From Microplitis mediator (lineage: Eukaryota > Arthropoda > Insecta > Hymenoptera > Braconidae), in assembly GCF_029852145.1 (NCBI RefSeq), contig NC_079977.1, forward strand, positions 12,520,640 through 12,584,639: DNA of 64,000 bases, read 5' to 3'. A program made the position numbers and the translations under genes. Below the pieces are notes generated by a model. It ran no database searches, had not been told where the DNA came from, and saw only the letters and a program-made list of their open reading frames with translations. Below are positions 21,452 through 32,857 of this stretch, piece by piece; within the stretch, counting starts at the first letter, position 1; every line of letters starts with the position of its first letter.

Positions 21452-22513
21452 TGAAACGGTGGGTTGCCGTTCAGAACTGTAAAAGATAATGAAACAGCCT
21501 TTTCGTGGGTTTACCCTGGTAACTCAGACCCAATGAGACTCTATTTTATATGGTTTTATAATAAACACCCGAACTGGCCTTACATATTGTAATGGTTGGT
21601 ATCTTAAATTAATATCACTTATACACTACAATGATAACACACTTATATTAGAAATAATAACACCACAATTAACAGCAGTAAAAGAAAGCAAGAGCAATAT
21701 ATAGTTTATTGAGATACAATGTTTGCTGTTAAACTGTCAATATAAGACTGACTGACTTTAATCGCGCATCTATAAAACAAGAGAAGAAGGCATTTGTTTT
21801 CTAGCTATTCAAATATTTAAAAGATCAGTTTCACATTCGTTACACTACCCCCTTCTCAATAAAATTATCGTCCCGATAAAATTTGTGTTGGAAGAATCGA
21901 ACTTAATTGAAATTAAAACTATTTACAATCTTCGTTCGATTCCGCTATGGTCTAGTAGACTAACACTAGTACTTAGCATAAATATAAGTTCGTGGAGATG
22001 GTGATGTCCCTGTTGACCTTGGACTTGGCTGGACCCTTCTGGATACCCCTTCTGGATCGTTGACTGGACGAATGTGAGCTTAATGTACCTTAGTGATAAA
22101 GGCGAACAGGATAACATGTGAATTCACTCAAACACTGGTAGATAATGTTAATTAAAGCTTTATTAAAGGAAAGACTTAATTATGCCACTTTCACACACAC
22201 TAGCCGGTCTTATTAATTTATAACCGTAATTCATAAACGGGAGCTTACGCAAATCAACTAAGTGTGATTTGGTTCAACCTGAGGTAAATTAAACTAAGTG
22301 TTAATTTACTGCTGATTAACTAAGTGTAATGCAGCACTACTGGATTGAATGGTAAAAACTGAGTAGAGTGTTACTAGGACTCTAGACTGCCAAACCGTTA
22401 AAGCTGTTATTTATTTGATTGCGCTCCGTTTTATAGACGTGCCGACGCACCGTCCCACGTGATATTACCTGGGATCGAGTGATGGCGGAGGCGCACGAAC
22501 CAACTTCGTAACA
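21452..22513 (-). repeat. 3' LTR of Gypsy-A, chimeric (1062 bp)
   Basis: On the - strand it starts TGTTACGAAGTTGGTTCG and ends ACCCACCGTTTCA. It matches the 5' LTR throughout except for an extra ~360 bp (about 21592-21951) that the 5' LTR lacks. That extra piece is the tail of a different gypsy element. The polypurine tract lies just outside, at 22514-22524. Confidence 0.92.
21592..21951 (-). mobile_element. foreign gypsy 3'-end fragment inside the Gypsy-A LTR
   Basis: Read on the - strand, the segment contains an internal tail, the purine tract GAGAAGGGGGTAG (near 21846-21858) and then a 254-bp TG...CA sequence, from TGTAACGAATGTG to CCAACCATTACA. This is the expected polypurine tract plus LTR of another Ty3/gypsy family. 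It ends exactly where homology with the 5' LTR of Gypsy-A resumes. Confidence 0.7.
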
Positions 22514-23189
22514 CCACCCTCCTTAACTTTAACCCGGGTAGTATTAATGACCTATGATGATAACAGGGTTGAAGTTAAAACCGATGTTTTAAGCGCCGAC
22601 AACAGCATACTCATTCATACATTACAATAAGATCTCATTCACACTGTGGCCAAAATGCTGGAATACTGCTTTACTAAATTATTAGCAGGTATTCCAGTAG
22701 AAAAATATCTTATAATTTTTTGATCAATTACTGGCACATGTAATGAACATTATTATAAATATTATAAATATTATTAATAACAATATTTTAAAAAATAAAT
22801 ACTGATATCAGTTCTGTACGGACTCATCAATGTCCATTATTCTACGTTCAGGTACCTTTTTCTGATTAGTAGACACAATACAAAAATAAAAATGAAATAA
22901 GCAAAAAATAAAAATCATTACAGATCCTGATATTACTGTCTCTAAATACTGGTAAATTAAGTACGTGATTAACAACACTGTTTATAATTAAATCACGGTT
23001 GTTACAATCGGTGAGTTTAAATTTATGTGAACGAAAGTTTCAAATAATAAATGTATATAAAAAATAAAAACAATAATTAAACAAAAACCCGGTATAATAA
23101 GAATCACTATTGTCAATATCACACTTTTTTTCGTTGAGCACTTTATAAACTTTCTTGAATTCACATAAATTCTAGTCTTCATCTGGTTA
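22514..23189 (-). other. 3' untranslated region of Gypsy-A
   Basis: This is AT-rich non-coding sequence between ORF3 and the 3' LTR. It ends with the polypurine tract AAGGAGGGTGG next to the LTR. No other feature is seen. Confidence 0.7.
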
Positions 23190-23971
23190 TTACGGAGGTA
23201 ACGTCAAGTATGCACCCCGTGATGCTTTGGTCATGTTTACCCGCTGCCGACATGTCTGGCGTGAACCATTTACAAATGGATGCTGAGTTGAGCAGTGATG
23301 GCAATAACCTTTTATTGCTCGGTATCCTTCGGTGTTCCAGGCGTGGTATGGGCACGTGTTGTTAGTGTGTCCCAATCGTCTACAATTTGTGCAGTAATTG
23401 TCCTCTCTTAGTTCATTTGGACACTTATCAAAGGAGTGACCCTTTTCTTTACACTTCAGACACCCTGGTTCTGGAATTGGTGCAAGTCTGGTCTCGATGG
23501 TTTGTGTAGCCACCGTTCTTGTTGTTTTTGGAGCAATCTCCTGAGCAATTTTATCTACTGCAGCTTGCCACTCTGGTTTTGTAATAATTCGTCTCAAATT
23601 TATTTCGAGCATTTGTGACACTTGACCAATGCCAATTTAACATGGTAGTGATCGTTGGGATAGGCATCTTGGGTAAAGTAACTGGTACTTGTACAGGTTT
23701 TTCTGGGACTACCAGTACAAAATTTTTCTCTTCATAAACTAACACATTGCTGTTTCGTCGATGGAATCCGGACAGTAACGTGACATCCATAGACACAAGA
23801 ATCTCATAATTAATATATCCAGCTGCCGTAGCAAACGCTGGATTGAGCCAGTAAGAATTTCTATCACCAATCTTACCGTGGAATCTCTGGTTTCGCAATA
23901 ATTTTCGGTCTGATTCTTCTCCCGGTAAAGTGTTGGATGAAGTCCGGATCAGGCTCCCCAATGAAGTCATA
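23190..23971 (-). pseudogene. Gypsy-A ORF3: zinc-knuckle protein in the env position
   Basis: This frame follows integrase, where errantiviruses carry env, but the product is not envelope-like: no signal peptide or membrane segment is visible. The N-terminal part (from ATG at 23970) contains YWLNPAF. After one frameshift near 23630 the C-terminal part has two perfect C-x2-C-x4-H-x4-C knuckles, CLKCKEKGHSFDKC and CTNCRRLGHTNNTC, and a third Cys pair in CHHCSTQH. Nucleic-acid binding is therefore likely. A splice-acceptor-like tract, TTCTATTTTTTCAG, ends one base before the ATG, suggesting expression from a spliced RNA. The homologous frame in Gypsy-B (50847-51600) shares the knuckles and spacing. 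The function is unknown. Confidence 0.7.
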
Positions 23972-24027
23972 CTGAAAAAATAGAACTGATTAAATCGTGC
24001 AACGTACTAGTGTTAGTGTTTTTGATG

Positions 24028-25722
24028 TTACACTTTACAATAATTTTTTTGTTTTGTTATTTTATTATTTTTCTGAACTAACGACTCATTATCCGACCCC
24101 GGTTTATTTCGGTTTGACCGACGCGGAATCTTAAGATCATTAATGCTAAATGTCCCGATTAGTACATTATTTTTCTCGCAAACATTAACCAAACTTTTAG
24201 AGTAAAAACTATGTATAAAATACGGACCTTTACGTGGAGGTGCAAGCTTACCTGCGAATCCATCAACCTTTTTACTTAACTGTTTGTTTTTAATATATAC
24301 CTCAGCTCCAATGACAATATCTATATTTGGGTCAGGTAATAACTCGTCCTGACGATTCTGAGCTTTTATCATGAATGATTCGATGTAATGTCGAAGTTCA
24401 TCGATCAATGATAGTACGGTATTGCGATTATCGGTCTTATTTAATTCGGTTAGAACTTTTCCACCCCGATGTAAATCTAGATATCTCGGGTCTCGGCAAA
24501 AATTTATATAGGCTGGGCTGACGGTCAGCGAGCTGTGAACAGATGTATTATAAGCATATACAAGTTCAGGTAAATTTTGGTCCCATTTAGAATGTTTATC
24601 TGAAAGAAAAGTACGAATTAGTGATTTTAAATTTCGATTTACTCTTTCCACAGGATTGGCCTGCGGATGATGTGTCGGCGTTAGTTCGTGTACAATCTGG
24701 TGGTCTTGCAAATATTCTGCTCTTAAGAAGAACACTATTTTGTTACCTGTTGGTTCTGAGATTGGCTGGACCTCCAGGTATCTTGAGTACATATCACACA
24801 AGACGATGAGATGAGTTTTCTGGTGTTGTGATCTGGGCAATGGTCCCACAGTATCAACTGATACACTCTCCCATAGTTCAGTTATCGCTCGATGTCCGGG
24901 TGCTACTTGCGGTGGATTAGTGTCTGGTTTGTGAATTTTGCAGACTTCGCAATTATTTACGTAATTTATAACGTCGTGGTACATATTCGGCTAGTAATAA
25001 TGGCTTGACACGTGATGGTATGTCTTGGTTATGCCTCCATGTCCAGATACTAGTTCGTCATGCGCATTCTGGATTATAGACATGCACGTCTCTGGTTTTA
25101 CGACGAGTTTCCAATGTTCTGGCGCATCTTCAAATATTTGTGTCGGGTTCCGTGGTCGATAGTAATATAGGTCGTCATCTATATATTTCCATTGAGGAAA
25201 CCGGTCTGGTGTAGCCTTGACCTCCTTGACTTCCCTAGTGTACCACTGTTGTTGTACATCGGTGATTCGACTGTTCTTCTCTGTCTCGGGTTCAACACCC
25301 TCGTATGCTCGTGAAAGAGCATCAGCCGCTTCGTTGTTAATACCTGGTCGATGAACTATAGTTATAGTCCATAGTGAGTACTCTGCTACCCATTTGGCTA
25401 GTCGTCCTCTCGGATTCTTGATGTTTTGTAGCCATCTTAAACTTGCATGATCGGTGACAACTGTCACTGGATATTCCTCGTAGTAACCTCTCAGTTTTTG
25501 ATAAGACCAAATAACTGTTAGGCACTCTTTTTCCGTAGTTGTGTAGTTGCGTTCATGTTTGTTTAACGATCTGCTGATAACAGTAATGTGGTACTCCCGG
25601 TCTTGAGCTTTCTGTGTTAATACTGCTCCAATCCCGGTATCACAGGCATCTGTATATAAAATAAATGGTAAGTTATAGTCTGGTACAGTTAACGCTGGTG
25701 CATTCAGTAGTAGATCTTTCAT
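24028..25722 (-). pseudogene. pol: Gypsy-A RNase H and integrase
   Basis: RNase H shows YTDACDTGIGAVL, TTEKECLT and VTDHASLRWL, ending in NEAADALSR. The integrase zinc domain follows (NAHDELVSGHGG ... CEVCKIH). A TAG stop at about 24985-24987 replaces the expected Trp of the conserved YYWP motif. In the core the first Asp is present (SVDTVGP, near 24853). About 24 residues holding the second catalytic Asp (the DNG motif) are deleted in frame at about 24681-24729, and the Glu is kept in NPVERVN. The C-terminal module has KGPYFIHSF. The frame ends at 24028 in an N/K-rich tail. This copy could not integrate. Confidence 0.9.
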
Positions 25723-25737
25723 TTGTTTGAACGCGTC

Positions 25738-27528
25738 TTACTGTTCAGAACCCCAAGTCCAAGTTGACTTCTCACTGGTGATGGAGGTGAGTGGACTTTG
25801 AATCTTGGCTACCATCTTCATATGTCTTCTATACCAATTTACCATTTCCAAGAACCTTCTGAGTTGTTTCTTGTTATACGGTTCTGGGTAGTCTCAAATT
25901 GCGCTCAGCTTGTCTGGATCTGGGTATAATTCATTTCCTCTTACAATGAATCCCAAATACTTCATCTCGGCAACGCAGAAACAGCATTTTTCTCGCTTGA
26001 TACGCAGTCCTACCTCCCTGAAGACTTGAAATAATATTCCCAGAGTCTGTAGATGTACGTCAAAAGTCGGCGTTGCGATGACCCAGTCATCAATATACGG
26101 ATGGATATAATTAATCCAGTACGCTGGTAAATTAAGCTGGCGTAAAACTTTCTTCATTGTTTGTATTATCAGATCCATATTCCGCTGAAATGTTCCTGGT
26201 GCTGTGGACAGTCCAAACGGCATTCTGACGAATTCGAATGACCCCATTCCTTCTACAGCAAACGCAGTATACTTGCGATGTTCTGGTTTAATTTGAATTT
26301 GATAATACGCATTTGTACAATCTATCACACTTCGGTATGCACCTTCTCTGATTACTTCCAATGATGTGTCAATTCTTCTCATTGGATAATTTACCATCTT
26401 CATGATTTTATTGAGTGGTCTGTAATCTATGCACATCCTCCATGTTTTGATGTCGTCCGCATCTTGCCCTGGTAATAATTTCTTTTTAACCATTACTGGT
26501 TGGAAACTCCATTCACTGGTGCTCGGCTGGATAATTTTTTGATCCAATAGTTGTTCTATGATTTTATGTAGAGCCTCAGTGACCTTGGGTGATCGTCGAT
26601 AGGGTTTGACACGTATCGGTAGATAGTCATTTAATTCGATTTCATATTCAACTCCTTTTGTTGTACCTAGATCGGCTTGGTCCATTAATTTAAATTCGGC
26701 ATCTAAAAATCTGGATAATTCGTCTTGTTCATCTGGTTTTAAATATATCGCGCATATGTGGTTACCTGGTTTAATTTCTTGACAAACCTTTGGTTGGTTG
26801 TCGTGTTTCCACATCCACATAATTTTATCAGCACATAAATTGATGCCGTGGTCCATCATAAATTTCATGCCAAAGATGATGTCGTCTGGCATTTTATGGA
26901 ATACTTCGAACCATGTATTTATTTCGACACCGTCTATTTCGATATTGACGAATATTTTCTTGATGCTTTGTATAGCTGAGTTGTCTGCTAATAAAAATGA
27001 ATTTTTAATTGAATCGAATTTAGTCTTAATTATATTTTCCGGTATTTGATCTGCAATCTTTAATGTGATAAAGTTCCTACTCGCGCCCGAGTCGAATAAT
27101 GCCGTGCAACTGATTTTATTTATTTTTACTTGACAAATAAAATGTTTACTCACATTTATCTGCATTTTACTGCCTAGTGTTGCCCCTGCCGGTATATTAA
27201 GCGTATATCTCTGTAGTTCTTGGCCACTAACTGGTCTTCCCCTCTCTTTGATTGGACTCGGTACCATGTAATCGCCTCCGCAACACTTTGCTAAGCAGTT
27301 TCCCATGCTGGCACTCACTAACTGGTTATAACTACCGTAATTACTCTGGATAGATACGTCTGACTCGCTGGATAGCTCGCCGTTATCTGTATCTGTATCT
27401 CTCCCGTTTGGGTGTTGACTGCATGCCTCCCGTCCCCTCCAAAGTGTGGCGTGGGGTGATTGCTGTTGGGCGAGTACAACCCCCTTTACCTGTTGCACCC
27501 GCGCTACTAGTTTTTTACACAGCAGCAT
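25738..27528 (-). pseudogene. pol: Gypsy-A protease and reverse transcriptase
   Basis: A single 544-residue frame holds a retropepsin (ALFDSGASRNF, Asp at about residue 146, with IIFGMKFMMDHG as the flap-side motif) and an RT. RT motifs are IIQPSTSEWSFQPV, IDCTNAYYQI, RMPFGLSTAPGTF and the catalytic YIDDW near 26084-26098. The N-terminal ~130 residues before the protease are spacer. The frame stops at 25894-25896. It continues in the same frame through the RT connection region to a second stop at about 25738-25740, then into RNase H at 25722. Start codon choice is uncertain, since the frame probably continues from gag. Confidence 0.88.
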
Positions 27529-27529
27529 T

Positions 27530-29514
27530 TCTTAACAGTCTCACCTACTTTTAATCAATTCACACAGATATTTACTCGTTCATTTCTGCAGTCTCGGGAT
27601 CTGTGTCCTCCTCTTTCCCTGCAGTTAAGGCAAATGTAAGTGCCTCCGACCGTCTTTGTTGATGATCTGGATTTGTTTGATCCTGTTTGACCTTTTGTTG
27701 CGATCGTTCGAATTTGATCTGTCTCTGTATTTGATATTATTTCTTTTGTCGATTACGACTTAATTTTTTTATCATTGGATTTATCGCTCTGTGATTCTTG
27801 ATCTGGAGAATTTTTTATTGCTGGTTTCTTCAGGTATCTCTTTTTTCTGACAAGTCGTTGTATTCGTCGCACGTCTCCTGATTGTGAATCAGTGTCAGTC
27901 GGTGATACTGAATCCCTGGTATTTTATAGTCTCCTCACAGTCGACCTATTTACATCTCTAGCCTTTCTTTTGTCTGCTAGCCTCCTTTCTGCTGTTGCTA
28001 TTGTTTCAGCTAGTTGAGTATACGATGAAATTACTGGCATAGTGTTCGGCTCAGTCTGCATCTCTGCTGTTAATTTTGGTATTAATATATCTAGCTCTCC
28101 TCCAAGGCCTAGAGGTCTGTCTAATTCTTTAAACTTTGTTCTCATATTTCTGATGAACTCCTGGGTATCTTCGTTCTTTCTCTGGTATGTGTTAAATAGT
28201 TCTTGCAACACATCCGTATCTTTAATCGTCTTGCAGAACATTACTTTGAATGATCATTCGACTTCTTCCCAATTTGACCATAAGTCACAATTCTGGTTTA
28301 TCCATTCTTCTTCATTGATGGCAATTTTTAACAATTCCAGCCTGTCTTCAAAATCGAATTTTTGTTCTCTGCAAACGTCTGTTAACTTCTTGATCCACTG
28401 CTTAGGCTGTGATGATCTTGTGAATCGCAGTCCTTTTACCCTCACTAAAGTTTCCATCAGATGTATTTTATCGGTTATTCGTTTCATCAAACTTTCTCTG
28501 TAGCTCTGAGAAATTGTGATTGGACAGGTTGTTTGTCCTTGATATTGGCTTAAATAATCTGGCCTAGACGTTTGGTATTGGCTCTGGTATTCTGGTCTAT
28601 GATATTGCTGACGCTGTTGGTACTCTGGTCTGTACTGCTGTTGTTGGTTGATACTCTGATCTGTCTTGCTGTTGTTGCGCTGGTTGATGTCCCGCGTGAG
28701 TATCGTAATTATCTATTCTCACGTTTTCTTGTCCGCGTGACCTCATATCTTGTTGTTGCTTGTGGAATATTTTTTTAGAGTTTTGTATTCTATCCAGCTC
28801 CGCTGTATCATCCCATAGCTGTACACCTCTTGCTATGTAATTTATAATTGAGTTTTGCCAATGACCATCATCGTTTTTTCTCAGTCCAAGATCTTGTTCT
28901 GAATCTCTTATTAGTTTTTTGTCGGTTATCTGTGGTATTGACTCGATTAGTTCAATACGAGATGCTGCATCTTTCTCGTATTGTATTCTTGACTTTGCCC
29001 ATCGGATCCAGTTTGTTGTTGTTTTGACCCATTCTGCTTTTTTTGCTTGAAGCTCTTCCATCTTCTCGATGTTTTCTGAGAATACTTGCGCTTTTAGTCT
29101 ATCAAATCTCCACATTTTTTCGTCTTTTGTTAGAAACGTCAAATTTTCATCCCTTGTTGATGTATCACTATGTCGGGGATGATTGTGTAATATTATATTT
29201 TCATTTCCCATTTCTTGTGCAAAGTCAAAATTTTCTGCATTTTGCCATTCCTCTGTTCTCACTATGGTGTATGGCTTTTTTAAAGCTCTATCTTCGGTTA
29301 TTACTGGAATCTGTTTTATTATTCCCTGGTTCGTCGACTGAGATTGTTGGTTATTGATGCTTTCCCTCTTGGTTGAGTGTCCGTCGATTTTAATATTTTT
29401 CTGATCTAATTCTTGAATTTCACTTTTATCAAGTTTCTCCTTCAATTTCTGAACTGTCTCGTTCAGAGATTTTACCACTCCTTCCAAATTTCTGGTTTTT
29501 CTCGTCTTGACCAT
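27530..29514 (-). pseudogene. gag: Gypsy-A gag
   Basis: Gag starts at ATG 29514, 42 bases downstream of the pogo-like insertion. The first part is a K/E-rich coiled-coil-like region (about residues 10-40), then a Q/Y-rich repeat in which the frame shifts near 28660. The capsid continues at 28490-27924 with one in-frame TGA (about 28251-28253). The nucleocapsid is degraded but one knuckle is clear: CLNCRERGGHRSRDC near 27587-27632, with five rather than four residues between the second Cys and His. A second knuckle is destroyed by a stop. This is a pseudogene. Confidence 0.8.
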
Positions 29515-29943
29515 CTTGATGATTTTATTTTAAAGAGTAAACCGAAAATAAATCTAGGGTAGATGTACCGTTTGTGGCCACTTTAAGCGATTCCATATTT
29601 TTTATTTATAATTTAATTAACTTAAGTAAAGTATATAATAACGTAATATGGATGAATGATATCTTTAATACATTATTTATCGAATAATTAAAAGCAAATA
29701 CCTTATAAACTTACTTTAGTTTAAAAAAATAGAAATAATTAATCATACCAGCTGTTTCACCAGTAGTGGCCATAGAAGTACTACTTTTGGCCATCGGTTG
29801 CACCACTTGTGGTCATAACCAATAAAAGTTTTTGGTGGATGGAATATTATTAATATTTACTCAATTAAGTAGCAAAATATCAATTTATTTTTAACGTATT
29901 TGAACATAAAATAATAAAACTGTCACAGGTAAAGAACTTTAAG

Positions 29944-30512
29944 TTAATTTTTAGACATTTTTCGCGGTTTCACAGATTTTTTCGCAGGTAATTTTTCAGC
30001 TAATTTTTTTCTAGCTTTTTCCTCTAATTTCTCTTGTTTTATCTTTTTATTTGTTTCAATTCTTTCTTCTCTTTCAATTTTTTTAATTTTTTTTTCTTCT
30101 TCTTTGTCATTTTTTTCTTTTTCTTTAGCTTCCATAATTTCTATCCACTTATCAGCTGTTATTACTGAAGGCAAATGTTCAACAGCACGTTTGCGCTTTG
30201 ATGACTGTTTTTTAGACTTTGGCCACATAACTATTTCATTTATGACTTCGTCTACTGATTTTCGACGCATTGTTACAGTATTAGGATTAGATACATTTTC
30301 CGTGCTAACAGAAGAAACAGCATCAGGTTCTATTACCTCAATTATAACAGGTGATGATTGGATAGCGTTGTCACTGGAAGGAAGAATTGCTCTAACACTG
30401 GTAGAATCATTATCAATATTTAAAGGGATAGGAGGTTCAAGTAAAAAAGGAACTCCAAAATCTGAATTTTGGTTAGGACTGTGGAAGATCAAGGATTCCA
30501 ATTGTTCATCGA
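29944..30512 (-). pseudogene. pogo-like transposase, exon 2 (charged C-terminal tail)
   Basis: The exon runs in frame from the predicted acceptor at 30512 to the stop at 29944. It encodes a hydrophobic/acidic stretch, then RKSVDEVINEIVMWPK, a basic patch (KKQSSKRKRAVEHLPSVIT) and a long E/K-rich coiled-coil-like tail. Such tails are usual at the C-terminus of jerky/Tigger-like transposases. No stop interrupts it, so the exon itself is intact. Confidence 0.72.
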
Positions 30513-30647
30513 CTAAAAAAGAATAAAAAACAAATTTAAATTAAAACATGATTTTAAAATTAAATTAAAAAACCAATGGAAAGACACTACAAACCGATTA
30601 ACATTAGGAAGTGTTTAAATTTTTGTATTGTCTAACCATATACTCAC
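30513..30647 (-). other. predicted 135-bp intron in the transposase gene
   Basis: The donor is AAG/GTGAGTA at 30650-30641. The acceptor is a long pyrimidine tract ending TTTTTTAG at 30513. Joining keeps the reading frame (a codon split after its first base) and links two parts typical of pogo-like C-termini. Confidence 0.7.
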
Positions 30648-31108
30648 CTTCATCAAGAATAGGTTCTGAAAATTCAGGAAACAGAAATTCAGTAATGTCG
30701 TTGTCATTGGGAATCGAAGGATTGAGATCTTGAGACGCGAGAGTGAGGCACGATGAAGATTGCAGTTCACTATCAACATTTTTATCATCTTCTACAGCCT
30801 TGACCCAAAGATCATACAAAAGCTCGTATTTATCATCAGCTTCCCATCCAATGCCTGCGGCTCTTGCGTTCTTGAATCGTTGTAAAACTTCTGCTTCAAT
30901 TTTACTTTCAACGAATTGTCGATGAGATGAAACTTGTGATGATTTTTGTGAATCAGATTCGTTAAAAATATTGTGATCATTTTGAGATTCTTTCATCTCA
31001 ACGCATTTAGTGTAATCAACTGCGTCAGCATCGAATGGGCATATGCCACAAGCTTTAAATCCACTCTTAATAACATTAACAAAATTTTCTTCATTGATGA
31101 GCTTTGAC
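30648..31108 (-). pseudogene. pogo-like transposase, continuation after frameshift (end of exon 1)
   Basis: Directly after the A7/T7 frameshift the sense continues as a helical segment and then GFKACGICPFDADAVDY, the motif that normally follows the catalytic core in pogo-like transposases. A charged S/Q-rich region comes next. The exon probably ends at 30648, where AAG/GTGAGTA is a good splice donor; without splicing the frame would stop at 30604. Confidence 0.75.
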
Positions 31109-32239
31109 AAAAAAAGCTGGAACATTATGTTTTTGCACATCAGCACCATTATTTTCGATTCGCCAATTACGGACCAAATTCTTCCACCGTTGTTTTAACG
31201 GGAAAAAAAAAGATACATCGAGTGGCTGGAGAATATGTGTTGCGTGTGACGGGAAACAGTACAGGATTATTTGTTTTTCTTTACAGAACTTACTTAGATG
31301 GATCGACATGTGAGAGACATGACCATCTAAGAATACAATCACGGGGAGTTCAATTTCACTCTCTTGAAGAAATGGATAAAAAACATTTGTAAAATATTCA
31401 TAAAAAGCTTCACTAGTCATCCATCCGTTTTCCGATTTCCCTATCCCCCAATTCTTTGGAGCAGAATCAGCACAAATCTTCGGTAATCGTTCGTATTTAA
31501 TTATTGTTAATGGGGGTGCAAACTCTCCAGCAGCATTAACATTAAACAATGTCGTTACGTTTTCTTTCTCATTACCAGCTACGTCGTAGACAGCCTTTCC
31601 TCTTTCGGCCAAAACAAGATTACCCTTTGGCGCAAGATGTATTGCTGTTTCATCCATATAAAAAACCCGTCTAGGATCTTCAAGAATTTTAATATCTTCA
31701 CCAAGCTCTTCGGCCACATGCGAAAACCAAGTACGTATACCACTCTCAGTGACAACTGCTCGAACTTTGCAAAGATGTTCAGCTCTTTTTTGTCCAACGC
31801 GTGGATGACGTTTAAGGAAACCTTCAAACCACTTTCTTCCAGGGATATTGTTTTTAAACGGATTTTCCATCCCTTCTGCTTCCACTAATTGTTTCACAGA
31901 GTGTATCAAAAAATCCTTATTTATCGGAAAACCCATCTTACTAGTCCCTAACAACCACTCTTCCAATTTTTCTTCGATATGATGACCAAGTACAGATTCC
32001 GGACCCACGTGACCTGAAGATTCTGGAGCTCTTCCTTTCAGCTTATAACGCAATGTCGTTCTAGGAATATTATATTGTTTAGATGCCGATGCAATAGCAG
32101 TTCCACTTTTGATTAACTCTAAAGCCTTTTTTAAATCAGCTTCAGGATACTTAAAAAACGTCCTTTTAGGTTTGCTGAGTGTCGCTTGAAAAGACTTTGG
32201 AATTTTCTCGACGGTCTTCTTTTTTATTTTCGATGGCAT
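31109..32239 (-). pseudogene. pogo-like transposase, DNA-binding and catalytic part
   Basis: This cut-and-paste transposase belongs to the pogo/Tigger-jerky group of Tc1/mariner. The start is taken at ATG 32239 (MPSKIKKKTV). Residues ~30-68 form a psq-type helix-turn-helix (ASASKQYNIPRTTLRYKLKG). A CENP-B-like helix-turn-helix follows (~85-155, including KWFEGFLKRHP). The DDE_1 catalytic core has Asp196 (FYMDETAIHL), Asp305 (VFLDGHVSH) and Asp341 (ILQPLDVSFF), with 35 residues between the last two. All catalytic residues are present. The only defect is an A7 run on the + strand (31109-31115), where one extra base shifts the frame to a premature stop at 31091. The next frame carries the natural continuation. 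Confidence 0.9.
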
Positions 32240-32857
32240 TTTAATTTCTAAAATAGAAAAAAATGCAGAATTAATTATTAGTTTAATGATTAACATCTTT
32301 TATTAATTATTTTAAAATTGATAACCACATAATATACACGCGAGTAACTCAAGTTGTCAAGCAAATAAATATGATGGCCAAAACTGGAAAATACATGCAC
32401 CACTTGTGGTCATGGCATGACCAAAAGTAGCGCTTGTATGTTTTTGTTGTACCAGTTGTGGCCATGGGTTATTTTATTAATATTTTAGGTTATTTTTAGT
32501 AAATTAATGTTTTTTATCTAATTTTAAGCTATTTCAATAGTATAAATAAAAAATATTCAAAGAATATTAAGATTTTCGACAAATATCACTAATTTACTTA
32601 CCAGGGTTGTTCTGCAGATTCTTATTAGAAATCGATGAAATTTCTCAGATACACCACACGTCCAGAAATGTTTTGAATTATTTTTTACACAATACGCGTA
32701 ACGACTAAAGAGAAGAGTTCACAGCGTTGCCAACATATCAAAAAACCCTAAAGTAAACTACGTGATACAATAAAAATAACTAAACATTTAATATTAAGTT
32801 ATAAATGTCAAAATGGCCACAAACGGAACAGTGGCCACAAACGGTACATCTACCCTA

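Larger units (their letters stand above)
29557..32855 (-). mobile_element. pogo-like DNA transposon, nearly intact, TSD TA
   Basis: The inverted termini GGGTAGATGTACCGTTTGTG and CACAAACGGTACATCTACCC are exact. TA is duplicated at 29555-29556 and 32856-32857. The element sits in the Gypsy-A leader, just upstream of gag. Subterminally, words of the type CCACTTGTGGTCAT/GTTTGTGGCCA are repeated at both ends (29565-29575, 29763-29820, 32386-32470 and 32815-32845), which are likely transposase-binding sites. It carries one transposase gene on the - strand with one intron. Confidence 0.93.

Noticed and set aside
23190..23971. ORF3 of Gypsy-A as an env gene
   Set aside because: It has the env position and a splice-acceptor-like site, but no signal peptide, furin-like site or membrane helix, and it has nucleic-acid-binding knuckles.
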